A DNA stretch of 64,000 nt. It comes from CATQGW01 sp965262235 (GTDB taxonomy: Bacteria; Chloroflexota; Dehalococcoidia; Bin125). Position numbers and translations under genes: made by a program. The notes beneath the pieces were generated by a model. That model searched no databases, was not told the DNA's origin, and was given only the letters and a program-made list of their open reading frames with translations. Positions 49,629 through 57,980 of the stretch are shown one piece after another. The stretch is taken from the NCBI GenBank assembly GCA_965262235.1, contig OZ253504.1, forward strand, positions 1,240,001 to 1,304,000, in the 5' to 3' direction. How positions within the stretch are numbered: position 1 is the first letter of the stretch; each line of letters opens with the position of its first letter.

Positions 49629-50836
49629 GCTTGGCGGCGCCCGAGGCGGGCGGATTCCCCGGGGAGCTGTGGACATCGGAGTCGGTCACCGAGGGCCACC
49701 CGGACAAGGTCTGCGACCAGATCTCGGACGCGGTGCTGGACGCTTGCCTGAGGCAGGATGTGAACTCGCGGGTGGCGTGCGAGGTGGCGGTCTCGTCGGA
49801 GTTCGTGCTGGTGTTCGGGGAGATCACGACGCAGGCGACGCTCGACTTTGACGCGATCGTGCGGGGCGTGCTGCGACGGATCGGCTACGTCGAGCCGGGC
49901 TTCGGATTCGACGCAGATTCGTGCGAGGTGATGGTGCGGGTCAAGCAGCAGTCGCCGGACATCGCGGGCGGTCTGCTGCGCGCGGGCGAGACGGGCGACT
50001 CGGACGATCCCTATGACCTGCAGGGGGCGGGCGACCAGGGGATGATGATCGGCTTTGCGTGCGACGAGACGGAGTCGCTGATGCCGATGCCCCTGTGGCT
50101 GGCGGACGGACTGACGCGCCGGCTGGCGCAGGTTCGGCGGGCCGGGAGCCTGCCCTGGCTGCGGCCGGACGGCAAGGCGCAGGTGACGGTGGAATACGCG
50201 GAGGGGCGGCCGCACCGGGTAGCGACAGTCGTGGTTTCGACGCAGCACACGGCCGACGCAAACCATGAGGAGATCGAGCGAGGGATCCTGGAGCACGTGA
50301 TCGCGCCGACGATCCCCGGGGAGCTGCTTGATGACGCTACGCAGTACTACATCAACCCGGCGGGGAACTTCATCGTGGGCGGGCCCGCCGCCGATGCCGG
50401 GCTGACGGGGCGGAAGATCATCGTTGACACCTACGGCGGCATCGCGCGGCACGGCGGGGGCGCGTTCTCGGGCAAGGACCCGTCGAAGGTCGACCGCTCT
50501 GCGGCGTACGCGGCGCGTTGGGTGGCGAAGAACATCGTGGCGGCGGAGCTGGCAGAGCGCGCTGAGGTGCAGGTCTCGTACGCGATCGGTCGGCCGGAAC
50601 CGACCTCGCTGACGCTGCTGACGTTCGGGACGGCGCGCATCCCCGAGCGGGCGCTGGGCGAGTTGGTGCGTGAGCATTTCGATCTGCGGCCGTTGGCCGT
50701 GATCGATCGTCTGGATCTACTGCGGCCAATCTACGAGCCGACAGCGGCGTACGGGCATTTCGGCCGGACTGACCTGGTGCTGCCGTGGGAGCAGACGGAT
50801 GAAGCGGCGGCGTTGCGGAAGCGGGCGGGGCTGTAG
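49625..50836 (+). CDS. metK: S-adenosylmethionine synthase
   Basis: This enzyme makes SAM from methionine and ATP. The 403-residue protein shows the hallmark ESVTEGHPDKVCDQISDAVLD near residue 20, GAGDQGMMIGFACDETESLMP near residue 130, and DGKAQVTVEY near residue 182. The P-loop-like GGGAFSGKDPSKVDRSAAYAAR lies near residue 275. The ATG at 49625 overlaps the ahcY stop by 4 nt, so it is the last gene of the recycling operon. Repeats follow, and no clear terminator was found. Confidence 0.97.
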   Translation: MSLAAPEAGGFPGELWTSESVTEGHPDKVCDQISDAVLDACLRQDVNSRVACEVAVSSEFVLVFGEITTQATLDFDAIVRGVLRRIGYVEPGFGFDADSCEVMVRVKQQSPDIAGGLLRAGETGDSDDPYDLQGAGDQGMMIGFACDETESLMPMPLWLADGLTRRLAQVRRAGSLPWLRPDGKAQVTVEYAEGRPHRVATVVVSTQHTADANHEEIERGILEHVIAPTIPGELLDDATQYYINPAGNFIVGGPAADAGLTGRKIIVDTYGGIARHGGGAFSGKDPSKVDRSAAYAARWVAKNIVAAELAERAEVQVSYAIGRPEPTSLTLLTFGTARIPERALGELVREHFDLRPLAVIDRLDLLRPIYEPTAAYGHFGRTDLVLPWEQTDEAAALRKRAGL

Positions 50837-51374
50837 GGATCGGGCGACTGCGGGGAGCGTTAGGGGGGCGTGCCGGGCGCGCGCGTGTGCGGCAAGCTTG
50901 CTGATGATGCTTCGGGCGAGGCGGGAGCTGGGGCAGGCAAGGGGCAGAAGGGGGGTCCGGCGCCGACTCGCTGCCGTCGCTATATCTGGTCGGACAGGAT
51001 CGCCCCCCTCCGTCATTCCTGCGGAGGCAGGAATCCAGGCGGTCTGTGGGGGTCAAGGGCACTCCCAATGTCCGACGGCGCGCGATCACGCGCGGTGGGG
51101 TGGGGGCTCTGGTGGGCCGTCGGGCGGATGGAGGCTCGTCGCACGGTTGAGCGGTCGCATGGATTCCTGCCTCCGCAGGAATGACGGAGGGGGCGCAGGA
51201 ATGACGGAGGGGGCGCAGGAATGACGGAGGGAGCGCAGGAATGACGGAGGGGCGCAGGAATGACGGAGGGGGCGCCGGTCGCACGAGGCTGGTCGGGGAG
51301 CCCCCCTCTGTCACTCCGTGACATCTCCCCCCGCGGAGCGGGGGGAGAGGGGATCCGACTTGGTCAGGGGATGC
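50837..51374. repeat. Composite repeat region between metK and rpsI
   Basis: The stretch has no gene. It holds GGCAGAAGGGGGG and TATCTGGTC blocks shared with the other elements. A pair of inverted repeats, about 36 bp each, lies at 51001-51037 and 51160-51196, with GTCATTCCTGCGGAGGCAGG as core. Its right arm runs into a tandem repeat (51175-51275). A GTCACTCCGTGAC palindrome and a CTCCCCCCGC-gga-GCGGGGGGAG hairpin follow near 51311-51350. It lies between two convergent transcription units (metK plus, rpsI minus). Confidence 0.8.
51175..51275. repeat. Tandem repeat of a 20-bp unit, about five copies
   Basis: The unit CGCAGGAATGACGGAGGGGG repeats with periods 20, 20, 20 and 19. It appears to have grown from the right arm of the GTCATTCC inverted repeat, because its core is the same GCAGGAATGACGG string. 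Confidence 0.85.
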
Positions 51375-51773
51375 TTAGCGCTTCGTGTACTGGGGAGCTT
51401 TTCGGGCTCGCTTGAGGCCGGGCTTCTTGCGTTCCTTGGCGCGGGGATCGCGGGTGAGCATGCCGGCCTGGCGGAGTTGGCGGCGCAGGCCTTCGTCGGA
51501 GACGAGCAGGGCACGGGCGATGCCGAGGCGGATGGCGCCGGCCCAACCGGTGCGGCCGCCGCCGTTGCACTTGACCTGGGCGCTGAAGCTGTTCTGCATG
51601 CCCGTGGCGAAGAGCGGCTCCTTGATCAGGCGGCGCTGCTCGTCGCGCGAGAACCACTCCTCGGCGGGCTTGCCGTTGACCTGGATCGAGCCGTCGCCGG
51701 GATAGAGGCGGACGCGGGCGACGGAGTTCTTGCGCCGGCCGAGGCCGTAGTAGTAGTGACTGCCTGTGGTCAT
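51375..51773 (-). CDS. rpsI: Ribosomal protein S9
   Basis: The 132-residue small-subunit protein has YYGLGRRKNSVARVRLYPGDG at its start (split by family convention after GRRK-x-SVARV) and an FSAQVKCNGGGRTGWAGAIRLGIARAL core. The basic tail ends in QYTKR, which reaches the P-site tRNA. Its start overlaps the rplM stop by 4 nt, the standard L13-S9 pair. It is the last gene of the long minus-strand ribosomal cluster. Confidence 0.97.
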   Translation of the reverse strand: MTTGSHYYYGLGRRKNSVARVRLYPGDGSIQVNGKPAEEWFSRDEQRRLIKEPLFATGMQNSFSAQVKCNGGGRTGWAGAIRLGIARALLVSDEGLRRQLRQAGMLTRDPRAKERKKPGLKRARKAPQYTKR

Positions 51774-52219
51774 TCGCTCGCTCCGCTCTCGGCCATGTCA
51801 TCACCTGCGGCGATCTGGCCTGCGTGGGGATGGTCGGGTCCGGCGTAGACGCGCAGGTGGCGGTACTGCGTGCGACCGAGCCTGGATTTTGGCAGCATGC
51901 CGCGGACGGCGTGCTCGACGACTCGTTCGGGTCGCTTCTGCAGCATTTCGCGGATCGGGATTTCGCGAAGGCCGCCGAGGAAGCCCGAGTGACGGTAGTA
52001 CACCTTCTGGTCCAGCTTGCGGCCCGAGACCGAGACCAGCGCGGCGTTGACGACGATGACGTAGTCGCCGACGTCCTGCGAAGGGTGGAAGGCGGGCTTG
52101 TGCTTGCCGCGGAGGAGCGTGGCGACTTGGCTCGCGACGCGACCGAGCGGTCGCTGGGCGGCGTCGATCACGTGCCAGTTGCGGCCCACATCACGTGGGT
52201 TGAGAACAGTCGTGGACAT
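51770..52219 (-). CDS. rplM: Ribosomal protein L13
   Basis: The 149-residue protein has WHVIDAAQRPLGRVASQVATLLRGKHKP near its start and a YYRHSGFLGGLREIPIREMLQK segment. VRGMLPKSRLGRTQYRHLRVYAGPDHPH is the family end motif. It binds 23S rRNA early in assembly. A 29-nt overlap with the end of truA is larger than usual. The tail after PHAG is short and acidic. Confidence 0.96.
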   Translation of the reverse strand: MSTTVLNPRDVGRNWHVIDAAQRPLGRVASQVATLLRGKHKPAFHPSQDVGDYVIVVNAALVSVSGRKLDQKVYYRHSGFLGGLREIPIREMLQKRPERVVEHAVRGMLPKSRLGRTQYRHLRVYAGPDHPHAGQIAAGDDMAESGASE

Positions 52220-53027
52220 TTTCAGTGTTCCAATCGGGGAGTGTCGCTCGATCGTAGCGAACGATGGCTAACGTCAAACCCTTTGCCGGGGCGGTGGGCC
52301 CAGCGGAGCCCGGGAGGGCGGTTTCGAGTGTGCTGCGCAGCGCATCGGCCGTGGCGCGTCCGCGCGCGACTTCGACGACTGCGCCGACCATGCGGCGCAC
52401 TTGATGCTGCAGGAAGGCGTCGCCGCGGAAGCGCAGCGTGAAGCCATCCGGCGTCGCCGTGCTGGTCGGCGTGCTGGTCGCCGTGATCGACGCCTCGTGG
52501 AGTCGCCGGATGGTTGGTCGGCCCTGGTCGGTGGTGGTGAAGGCTGCGAAGTCGTGCTGGCCCTCGAATTGTGTCAGGGCGTCGCGCGCGGCCTCGACTG
52601 AGAAGGGCGGCTGCACGCGCCAGGCGCGGACTTCGTGGAGCGGGCGTCGCTGCGAGGCGATGAGGATGTCGTAGTGATACTCGCGCTCGATTGCGTTGCG
52701 GCGCGGATCGAACTCGAGGCTGACCGGCTGGAGCGCCTGGACGGCCAGCGCTGCGGGCAGGAAGTGATTGAGCCCGCGGATCCAGCGGTGCGGCGGGAGC
52801 TGGCTGGTGGTCAGCAACGAGGCGACCTGGCCGGTGGCGTGGACGCCCGCATCGGTGCGGCCGGCGAGAGAGACGCGACGATGCTCGCCGGTCAGCTTGC
52901 TGACGGCCTGCTCGAGCGCGCCCTGGACGGTCGGCAGCTGGGGCTGCGATTGCGAGCCCGCGAAGGCTGAGCCGTCGTACTGCAGCAGCAGGGCGAGTCG
53001 CTGCTCCTGCGACGGTGGCGTCGGCAC
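52191..53027 (-). CDS. truA: tRNA pseudouridine synthase A
   Basis: TruA modifies uridines 38-40 in the tRNA anticodon stem. The 278-residue protein has LLLQYDGSAFAGSQSQP near residue 12. The catalytic Asp is in SLAGRTDAGVHATGQVAS near residue 58, and FRGDAFLQHQVRRMVGAVVEVARG lies near residue 205. A Thr/Ser/Pro/Ala-rich insertion (ITATSTPTSTATPDG) lies before it. A GTG start is 14 nt after the rplQ stop. The order L17-TruA-L13-S9 is a common bacterial arrangement. Confidence 0.95.
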   Translation of the reverse strand: MPTPPSQEQRLALLLQYDGSAFAGSQSQPQLPTVQGALEQAVSKLTGEHRRVSLAGRTDAGVHATGQVASLLTTSQLPPHRWIRGLNHFLPAALAVQALQPVSLEFDPRRNAIEREYHYDILIASQRRPLHEVRAWRVQPPFSVEAARDALTQFEGQHDFAAFTTTDQGRPTIRRLHEASITATSTPTSTATPDGFTLRFRGDAFLQHQVRRMVGAVVEVARGRATADALRSTLETALPGSAGPTAPAKGLTLAIVRYDRATLPDWNTENVHDCSQPT

Positions 53028-53041
53028 GCGCGGGCGGCTCG

Positions 53042-53452
53042 CTATTCGGAGGAATCGGCGGCGTCCGCTTCGTCGTCGTCGGCGACCTCGACGGCAGCGC
53101 GTTCGACCAGCTCGATGTGGGCCATTGCGGCGCCGTCGCCGCGGCGCGGGCCGAGCTTGATGATCCGGGTGTAGCCGCCCTGGCGCTCCTCGAAGCGGGG
53201 GCCGACCTCGTCGAAGAGGCGGCGCAAGACCTTCTTGTCGGTGAGCACGGCGGCGGCCTGGCGGCGGGCGTGGAGCGTGCCGCGCTTGCCGAGCGTGATC
53301 ATTTTTTCGGCGACGGGTCGAATCGACTTGGCTTTGGCTTCAGTGGTGACGATCGCCTCGTGGCGGAGGAGTTCGGTGACCTGGTTGCGGACCAACGCGG
53401 CGCGATGCGAGCGGCTGCGGCTCAGCGCGCGTCCAGCTTTACGGTGGCGCAT
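53042..53452 (-). CDS. rplQ: Ribosomal protein L17
   Basis: The 136-residue protein begins MRHRKAGRALSRSRSHRAAL and contains a VTELLRHEAIVTTEAKAKSIRPVAEKMI segment, as in all L17 proteins. It sits at the exit tunnel of the large subunit. The last 25 residues form an acidic extension (ADDDEADAADSSE). AGGAGG precedes the ATG. It follows rpoA by 63 nt. Confidence 0.96.
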   Translation of the reverse strand: MRHRKAGRALSRSRSHRAALVRNQVTELLRHEAIVTTEAKAKSIRPVAEKMITLGKRGTLHARRQAAAVLTDKKVLRRLFDEVGPRFEERQGGYTRIIKLGPRRGDGAAMAHIELVERAAVEVADDDEADAADSSE

Positions 53453-53515
53453 GGTCAGTCCTCCTGATGGCTCGCGTGACTGTGTCGGCTGTGGCGGCTC
53501 TGGTGAGTGGCGCCG

Positions 53516-54667
53516 CTACAGCTCTTCGGGCTCGCGGCCCGCTTCACGCAAGGCTTCGAGCAACGCTGTGCCGAGCGTGCTGATGTTTTCGTCTTCGTCC
53601 TCGGGCTCCTGGGCGCCGACGGCGAGCGCGGGCTCGACATCTTCGCCCTCGGGGAGCGGCGGGAGTTCGGTGATGACCTCGTCGTCGGGTCGGCTGAAGA
53701 CGCCCTCGCGGGCGCGGCGGAGTCGCGAGTCGTTGAGGTCGAGGAGGCCCAGCTCGTGCAGGCGCTCGACCAGCTCGACGTAGGACTTTTCGCCGAAGTT
53801 GCGCAGCGTGAGCAGCTCGTCTTCGGACTTTTCGAGGATTTGGCCGACGACCATGAGGCCGCTGCGCTTGAGGCAGTTGTGGGCGCGGACCGAGAGGCTG
53901 AGCTCGTCGATCGAGCGGTTGTACTGCTCGACGCTGATGCCGAGGCGCTCGTTGGGGTCGAGCTGACGGGGGCTGGGCGGCTCGCCGAGGGTTGCGAAGA
54001 GGACGAGTTCGTCCTGCAGCAACTGGGCGGCCTGCTTGATGGCCTCCTTGCCGCCGATGCTGCCATCGGTCCAGACTTCGAGCATGAGACGCTCGAGGCT
54101 GGCGCCTTGCCCGCCGCGGGCGGCGTGCACCTCGTAGGAGACGCGCCGCACGGGAGTGAAGACGGCATCGAGCGGGATGACGCCGAGGACGGTCTCGCCG
54201 TTGGCGCTGATCTCGGACGGCTGGAAGCCGTAGCCGGTCTGGACGTTCATCCAGACCGAGAGCTTGGCTTCGGAGTCGTCAAGGGTGGCGAGGTAGAGGT
54301 CGGGGTTGACGATCTCGTAGTCGCCGGGGGCTTCGATATCGGCGGCGGTGATGCGTCGCCGGCCGGCGACGTCGAGGACGAGCTCGGCGGGCCGATCGGC
54401 GAGGGCGCGCAGGCGGATGCCGCGCAGGTTGAGCAGGAACTCGGTGGTGTCCTCCTTCATCGACGGGATGGTCGAGAATTCGTGCTGGACCTGATCGATC
54501 CGCACGGAGGTGACGGCGGCGCCGCGAATTGCGGAGAGCAGGACGCGTCGGATCGCGTTGCCGAGCGTGTGGGCGAACCCGCGCGCGAGCGGCTCGGCGG
54601 TGACCCGCGCGTAGTCGTCGGTGGCCTGTTCGATCTCGAGCTTGGGAGCTTCTTGCTGCAAAACCAC
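53516..54667 (-). CDS. rpoA: RNA polymerase alpha subunit
   Basis: The 383-residue protein has the alpha N-terminal domain (GFAHTLGNAIRRVLLSAIRGAAV near residue 30; a VNPDLYLATLDD segment). The C-terminal domain is also present (SVRAHNCLKRSGLMVVGQILEKSEDELLTLRNFGEKSYVELVERL, near 260-305). About 60 residues follow the usual end. They are rich in Glu, Asp and Pro, and typical bacterial alpha is near 310-330 residues. The GTG start has GAGGAGG upstream. The tail could alter upstream-element or activator contacts. Confidence 0.96.
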   Translation of the reverse strand: MVLQQEAPKLEIEQATDDYARVTAEPLARGFAHTLGNAIRRVLLSAIRGAAVTSVRIDQVQHEFSTIPSMKEDTTEFLLNLRGIRLRALADRPAELVLDVAGRRRITAADIEAPGDYEIVNPDLYLATLDDSEAKLSVWMNVQTGYGFQPSEISANGETVLGVIPLDAVFTPVRRVSYEVHAARGGQGASLERLMLEVWTDGSIGGKEAIKQAAQLLQDELVLFATLGEPPSPRQLDPNERLGISVEQYNRSIDELSLSVRAHNCLKRSGLMVVGQILEKSEDELLTLRNFGEKSYVELVERLHELGLLDLNDSRLRRAREGVFSRPDDEVITELPPLPEGEDVEPALAVGAQEPEDEDENISTLGTALLEALREAGREPEEL

Positions 54668-54726
54668 TGTGGCGTGTGCCTCCTCAGGCTGCCCGGCCGG
54701 GTGAGCGGCCGGGCGTGTCCCGCGCG

Positions 54727-55353
54727 TCAGCGCGAGTAGTACTCCACGATCGCGTTCTCATCGACACGCATGTCGATATCTTCGCGACTCGGGATCGCGG
54801 TCAGCTCGCCTTCGAGCTGCACGGGGTCGATGCGCAACCAGCCGGGCACTTCACGGCTGCCCTGCCAGGTGCGGGAGAGTTCGTAGAACTTGGATTTGCG
54901 ACCGCGCGGGGTCCAGCCGATCTTGTCTCCGACCTTGGTTTCGATCGAGGGCACGTCGGCGCGGCTCCCGTTGAGGGTGATGTGGCCGTGGCGCACGAGC
55001 TGGCGGGCCTGAGCGCGCGATTCGGCGATGCCGAGGCGATAGACCACGTTGTCGAAGCGCAGCTCAAGCATGCGCAGGAGGTTGTCGCCAGTGGCGCCGG
55101 GACGGCGGTTGGCCTCCTGGAACATCTTCCGGAACTGGCGCTCGAGCACGCCGTAGGTCTTGCGGACCTTCTGCTTTTCCTTGACCTGGATGCCGTAGTC
55201 GGAGACTTTGCGGCGGCGCGGCGAGCGCTGACCGGGGGGCTGGTTGCGGCGCTCGATGGCGCACTTGGGGCCAACGCAGCGTTCGCCCTTGAGCATCAGC
55301 TTTTCGCCGGCGCGCCGACAGATTCGGCAGACGGGACCGGTGTATCGGGCCAT
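54727..55353 (-). CDS. rpsD: Ribosomal protein S4
   Basis: The 208-residue protein starts ARYTGPVCRICRRAGEKLMLKGERC. It has a Cys cluster (C-x2-C near the start, then C and C around positions 25-31) that can bind zinc, the C+ form of S4. The S4 RNA-binding domain lies near residue 98 (NVVYRLGIAESRAQARQLVRHGHI). S4 nucleates 30S assembly. A GGAGA motif precedes the ATG. Confidence 0.97.
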   Translation of the reverse strand: MARYTGPVCRICRRAGEKLMLKGERCVGPKCAIERRNQPPGQRSPRRRKVSDYGIQVKEKQKVRKTYGVLERQFRKMFQEANRRPGATGDNLLRMLELRFDNVVYRLGIAESRAQARQLVRHGHITLNGSRADVPSIETKVGDKIGWTPRGRKSKFYELSRTWQGSREVPGWLRIDPVQLEGELTAIPSREDIDMRVDENAIVEYYSR

Positions 55354-55407
55354 ACGGTCGTCTCCTGGGTTCTCGGGGCGTTTCCTGGGCGTCGTTTCGG
55401 GGTGGGT

Positions 55408-55812
55408 TTAGCCGCGGCGTCGCTTGCGCGGACGGCAGCCGTTGTGTGGGATGGGGGTGACGTCGCGGATTGAAAGCAGGGTGAGGCCGGCGGCCTGGAG
55501 GGCTCGGACGGCGGATTCGCGGCCGCTGCCGGGACCCTTGACGAAGACATCAACCTCGCGCATGCCGTGGTTCATGGCTTTCTGGGCGGCGTCTTCGGCG
55601 GCGATCTGGGCGGCAAAGGGGGTGCCCTTGCGGGAACCGCGGGTGCCGCCGGTTGAGCCGGAGCTGCTCCAGGCGACGGTGTCGCCGTTGAGGTCGGTCA
55701 TGGTGATGATGGTGTTGTTGAAGGTGGACTGGATGTAGGCGCGCCCGTGGGGGACGTTCTTACGCTCGCGCCGGCGCCCACGTCGTGATCCACTGCGCTG
55801 CTGGGTGACCAT
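55408..55812 (-). CDS. rpsK: Ribosomal protein S11
   Basis: The 134-residue protein shows AYIQSTFNNTIITMTDLNG near residue 25, then AAQKAMNHGMREVDVFVKGPGSGRESAVRALQ. LLSIRDVTPIPHNGCRPRKRRRG is the family end. It lies in the 30S platform near the mRNA exit. The basic start is typical. It is 18 nt downstream of rpsM and precedes rpsD, the standard alpha-operon order. Confidence 0.97.
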   Translation of the reverse strand: MVTQQRSGSRRGRRRERKNVPHGRAYIQSTFNNTIITMTDLNGDTVAWSSSGSTGGTRGSRKGTPFAAQIAAEDAAQKAMNHGMREVDVFVKGPGSGRESAVRALQAAGLTLLSIRDVTPIPHNGCRPRKRRRG

Positions 55813-55830
55813 GATTCGGCGTCCCTTCGA

Positions 55831-56211
55831 CTAGCGCTTGACCGCGCGGCGGCGGCCGGCGACGGTCTTCTTGGAGCCGCGGCGGGTGCGCGCGTTGGTG
55901 CGGGTGCGCTGGCCGCGGAGCGGCAGATTGCGCCGATGGCGCTGGCCGCGATAGCAGTTGATATCGATCAGGCGTTGGACGTTCTGGCGGACGATGCGGC
56001 GCAGGTCGCCCTCGACGATGTAGTCGCGGTCGATCACTTCGCGGAGGAGGGAGAGTTCGCCGTCGGTCAGTTCGCGCATCCGGCGCTCGGGGTCGAGCTG
56101 GGCCTTGTGGATGATTTCGTTGGCGCGGGTGGCGCCGATGCCAAAGATGTAGCGCAGCGCGTAGGGCAGCCGCTTGTCATCGGGAACGTCAACGCCTGAA
56201 ATCCGTGCCAT
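55831..56211 (-). CDS. rpsM: Ribosomal protein S13
   Basis: The 126-residue protein begins ARISGVDVPDDKRLPYALRYIFGIG and has the RLIDINCYRGQRHRRNLPLRGQRTRTNARTRRG end. It contacts the P-site tRNA at the 30S head. The rpmJ gene for L36, normally between infA and rpsM, is absent: only 15 nt separate this gene from infA. Confidence 0.97.
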   Translation of the reverse strand: MARISGVDVPDDKRLPYALRYIFGIGATRANEIIHKAQLDPERRMRELTDGELSLLREVIDRDYIVEGDLRRIVRQNVQRLIDINCYRGQRHRRNLPLRGQRTRTNARTRRGSKKTVAGRRRAVKR

Positions 56212-56226
56212 CTGGTGCTCCGTCGC

Positions 56227-56505
56227 TCAGTTCTTGAATCGGTAGACGACTCGCCCGCGGGTGAGGTCGTATTCGGAGAGTTCCACGAGCACGCGGTCGC
56301 CGCGCAGTACCCGGATGTGGTTCTGCCGCATTTTGCCGGCGAGGTGGGCGAGCACCTCATGGCCGTTGGGCAGTTCGACGCGGAAGGTGGCGTTGGGCAG
56401 CGGTTCGCGGACGACGCCCTCGACTTCGATTTTATCCTGCTTGGGGGCAGGAGCGGGTCTAGGGGCACGTTGACCGCGAGGTCCACCACTGCGTTTTCTC
56501 GCCAC
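56227..56505 (-). CDS. infA: Translation initiation factor IF-1 with N-terminal extension
   Basis: The 92-residue protein has the IF-1 OB fold: KIEVEGVVREPLPNATFRVEL, GHEVLAHLAGKMRQNHIRVL, GDRVLVELSEYDLTRGRVVYRF. About 20 extra N-terminal residues, rich in Arg, Pro and Gly, precede it, while typical IF-1 is about 72 residues. It blocks the ribosomal A site during initiation. The GTG start has GAGGAG upstream. Confidence 0.95.
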   Translation of the reverse strand: MARKRSGGPRGQRAPRPAPAPKQDKIEVEGVVREPLPNATFRVELPNGHEVLAHLAGKMRQNHIRVLRGDRVLVELSEYDLTRGRVVYRFKN

Positions 56506-56532
56506 CGCGTCTCCTCTTTTTGCCGACCAGCG

Positions 56533-57309
56533 TCAGTCGGCCAGCGTCAGGATTTCGGCTGGTCCCTGCTCCTGCAGGGCGATGGTGTGCTCGAAGTGGG
56601 CAGCGAGGCTGCCGTCCTCCGTGCAGACGGTCCAACCGTCGGCCAGCACCGTTGTGGCGGGGCGGCCGATGGTAGCCATCGGTTCCAGCGCCAAGACCAT
56701 GCCGGAGCGCATTCGCATGCCGGAACCACGGCGACCGTGGTTGGGCATGTTCGGCGCTTCGTGCATTTCGCGGCCCACGCCGTGGCCCACGTAGCCGCGA
56801 ACGACTCCGTAGCCCGCAGATTCTAACACCTCCTGGATAGCTGCGCCTATGTCACCTTTGCGAACTGGGACACGCGAGGCCGCGATCCCGGCCAGGAGGG
56901 ACTCTTCGGTGACCTGCAGCAGGCGCGCGGCCTCGGCGCTGATCGTGCCGACGCCGTAGGTGATGGCCGCGTCGCCGACCCAGCCGTCGATGGTTGCGCC
57001 GAGGTCGACGGAGAGGATGTCGCCATCCTCGACGCGTCGATCGGTGGCGAAGCCGTGGACGATCTGTTCGTTGATGGAGGCGCAGATGGTGTGGGGGAAG
57101 CCCTGGTAGCCGAGGAAGGTGGGGGTGACGGCGAGGCGCTCGAACTTGTCGAGCACGTAGCGATCGAGCTCGGCGAGCGGCATGCCGACGCGGGTCATGT
57201 CGCGCAGCTCGGCGAGCGTCTCGCCGACCATCCGGCCGGCGGGGCGCATGGCGTCGATCTGTTCAGGAGTCTTGAGCACGACCTGGCGGGCGCGGTTGTC
57301 GGTGACCAT
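56533..57309 (-). CDS. map: Methionine aminopeptidase
   Basis: This enzyme removes initiator Met. The 258-residue type I enzyme has a YQGFPHTICASINEQIVHG segment with the substrate His. The metal ligands appear in ILSVDLGATIDGWVGDAAITY (two Asp), GHGVGREMHEAPN (His), MVLALEPMA (Glu) and FEHTIAL (Glu). It starts 2 nt after the adk stop, the common adk-map-infA order. No N-terminal zinc-finger extension is present. Confidence 0.97.
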   Translation of the reverse strand: MVTDNRARQVVLKTPEQIDAMRPAGRMVGETLAELRDMTRVGMPLAELDRYVLDKFERLAVTPTFLGYQGFPHTICASINEQIVHGFATDRRVEDGDILSVDLGATIDGWVGDAAITYGVGTISAEAARLLQVTEESLLAGIAASRVPVRKGDIGAAIQEVLESAGYGVVRGYVGHGVGREMHEAPNMPNHGRRGSGMRMRSGMVLALEPMATIGRPATTVLADGWTVCTEDGSLAAHFEHTIALQEQGPAEILTLAD

Positions 57310-57311
57310 GA

Positions 57312-57980
57312 TCAGCCAGCCTCGTCGAGCGCGGGGGCGAGGGCGGCGAGCAGTTCGGCGCCGACGGCGGCGGGGTCGCGTTCGCCATCAACCTTGCGCA
57401 GCTTGCCGGTGCGGTCGTAGTAGTCGATCAGCGGTGCGGTCTGGTCGGAGTAGACGCCGAGCCGGCGCTGGATCGCTGCGGGCTGGTCGTCGTCGCGCTG
57501 GATCAGGGCGGCGGAGCAGCGATCGCAGACGCCGTCGGCCTTGGGTAGAGAGAAGACCTCGTGGAAGACAGCGCCGCAATCGGGGCAGCTCCAGCGACCG
57601 CCGAGGCGGCGCAGGACTTCGTCGTTGCTGACGTCGATCAGCAGCGTGGCTGCGATTTCGGCGCCCTGCTCGGAGAGGGCGGCGTCGAGCGCGGCGGCCT
57701 GTTCGAGCGTGCGAGGGAAGCCGTCGAGCAGGCTGCCGAGTTGGGCGTCGTCGCGGCCGAGGCGGTCGAGCAGCATGGAGATGGTCAGCTCATCGGGGAC
57801 GAGTTCGCCGCGCTCCATGTAGCGCTGCGCCTGCTGGCCCAGCTCGGTCTGATTGCGGACGTTCTCGCGGAACATGTCGCCGGTGGCGAGGTGGAGCAGC
57901 TTGGTGTGGTCGGCGATCGTGGCGGCCTGGGTGCCTTTGCCGGCGCCGGGCGGGCCAAGCAGGATGACGTATGTGCTCAT
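57312..57980 (-). CDS. adk: Adenylate kinase
   Basis: This enzyme interconverts ATP, ADP and AMP. The 222-residue protein has the P-loop GPPGAGKGTQA near residue 10, an HLATGDMFRENV AMP-site segment, LDGFPRTLEQA near residue 85, and a lid with CPDC and CDRC that would bind a structural zinc. The length fits the long-lid class. The start overlaps the secY stop by 4 nt (ATGA at 57977), so it is coupled to secY. Confidence 0.97.
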   Translation of the reverse strand: MSTYVILLGPPGAGKGTQAATIADHTKLLHLATGDMFRENVRNQTELGQQAQRYMERGELVPDELTISMLLDRLGRDDAQLGSLLDGFPRTLEQAAALDAALSEQGAEIAATLLIDVSNDEVLRRLGGRWSCPDCGAVFHEVFSLPKADGVCDRCSAALIQRDDDQPAAIQRRLGVYSDQTAPLIDYYDRTGKLRKVDGERDPAAVGAELLAALAPALDEAG

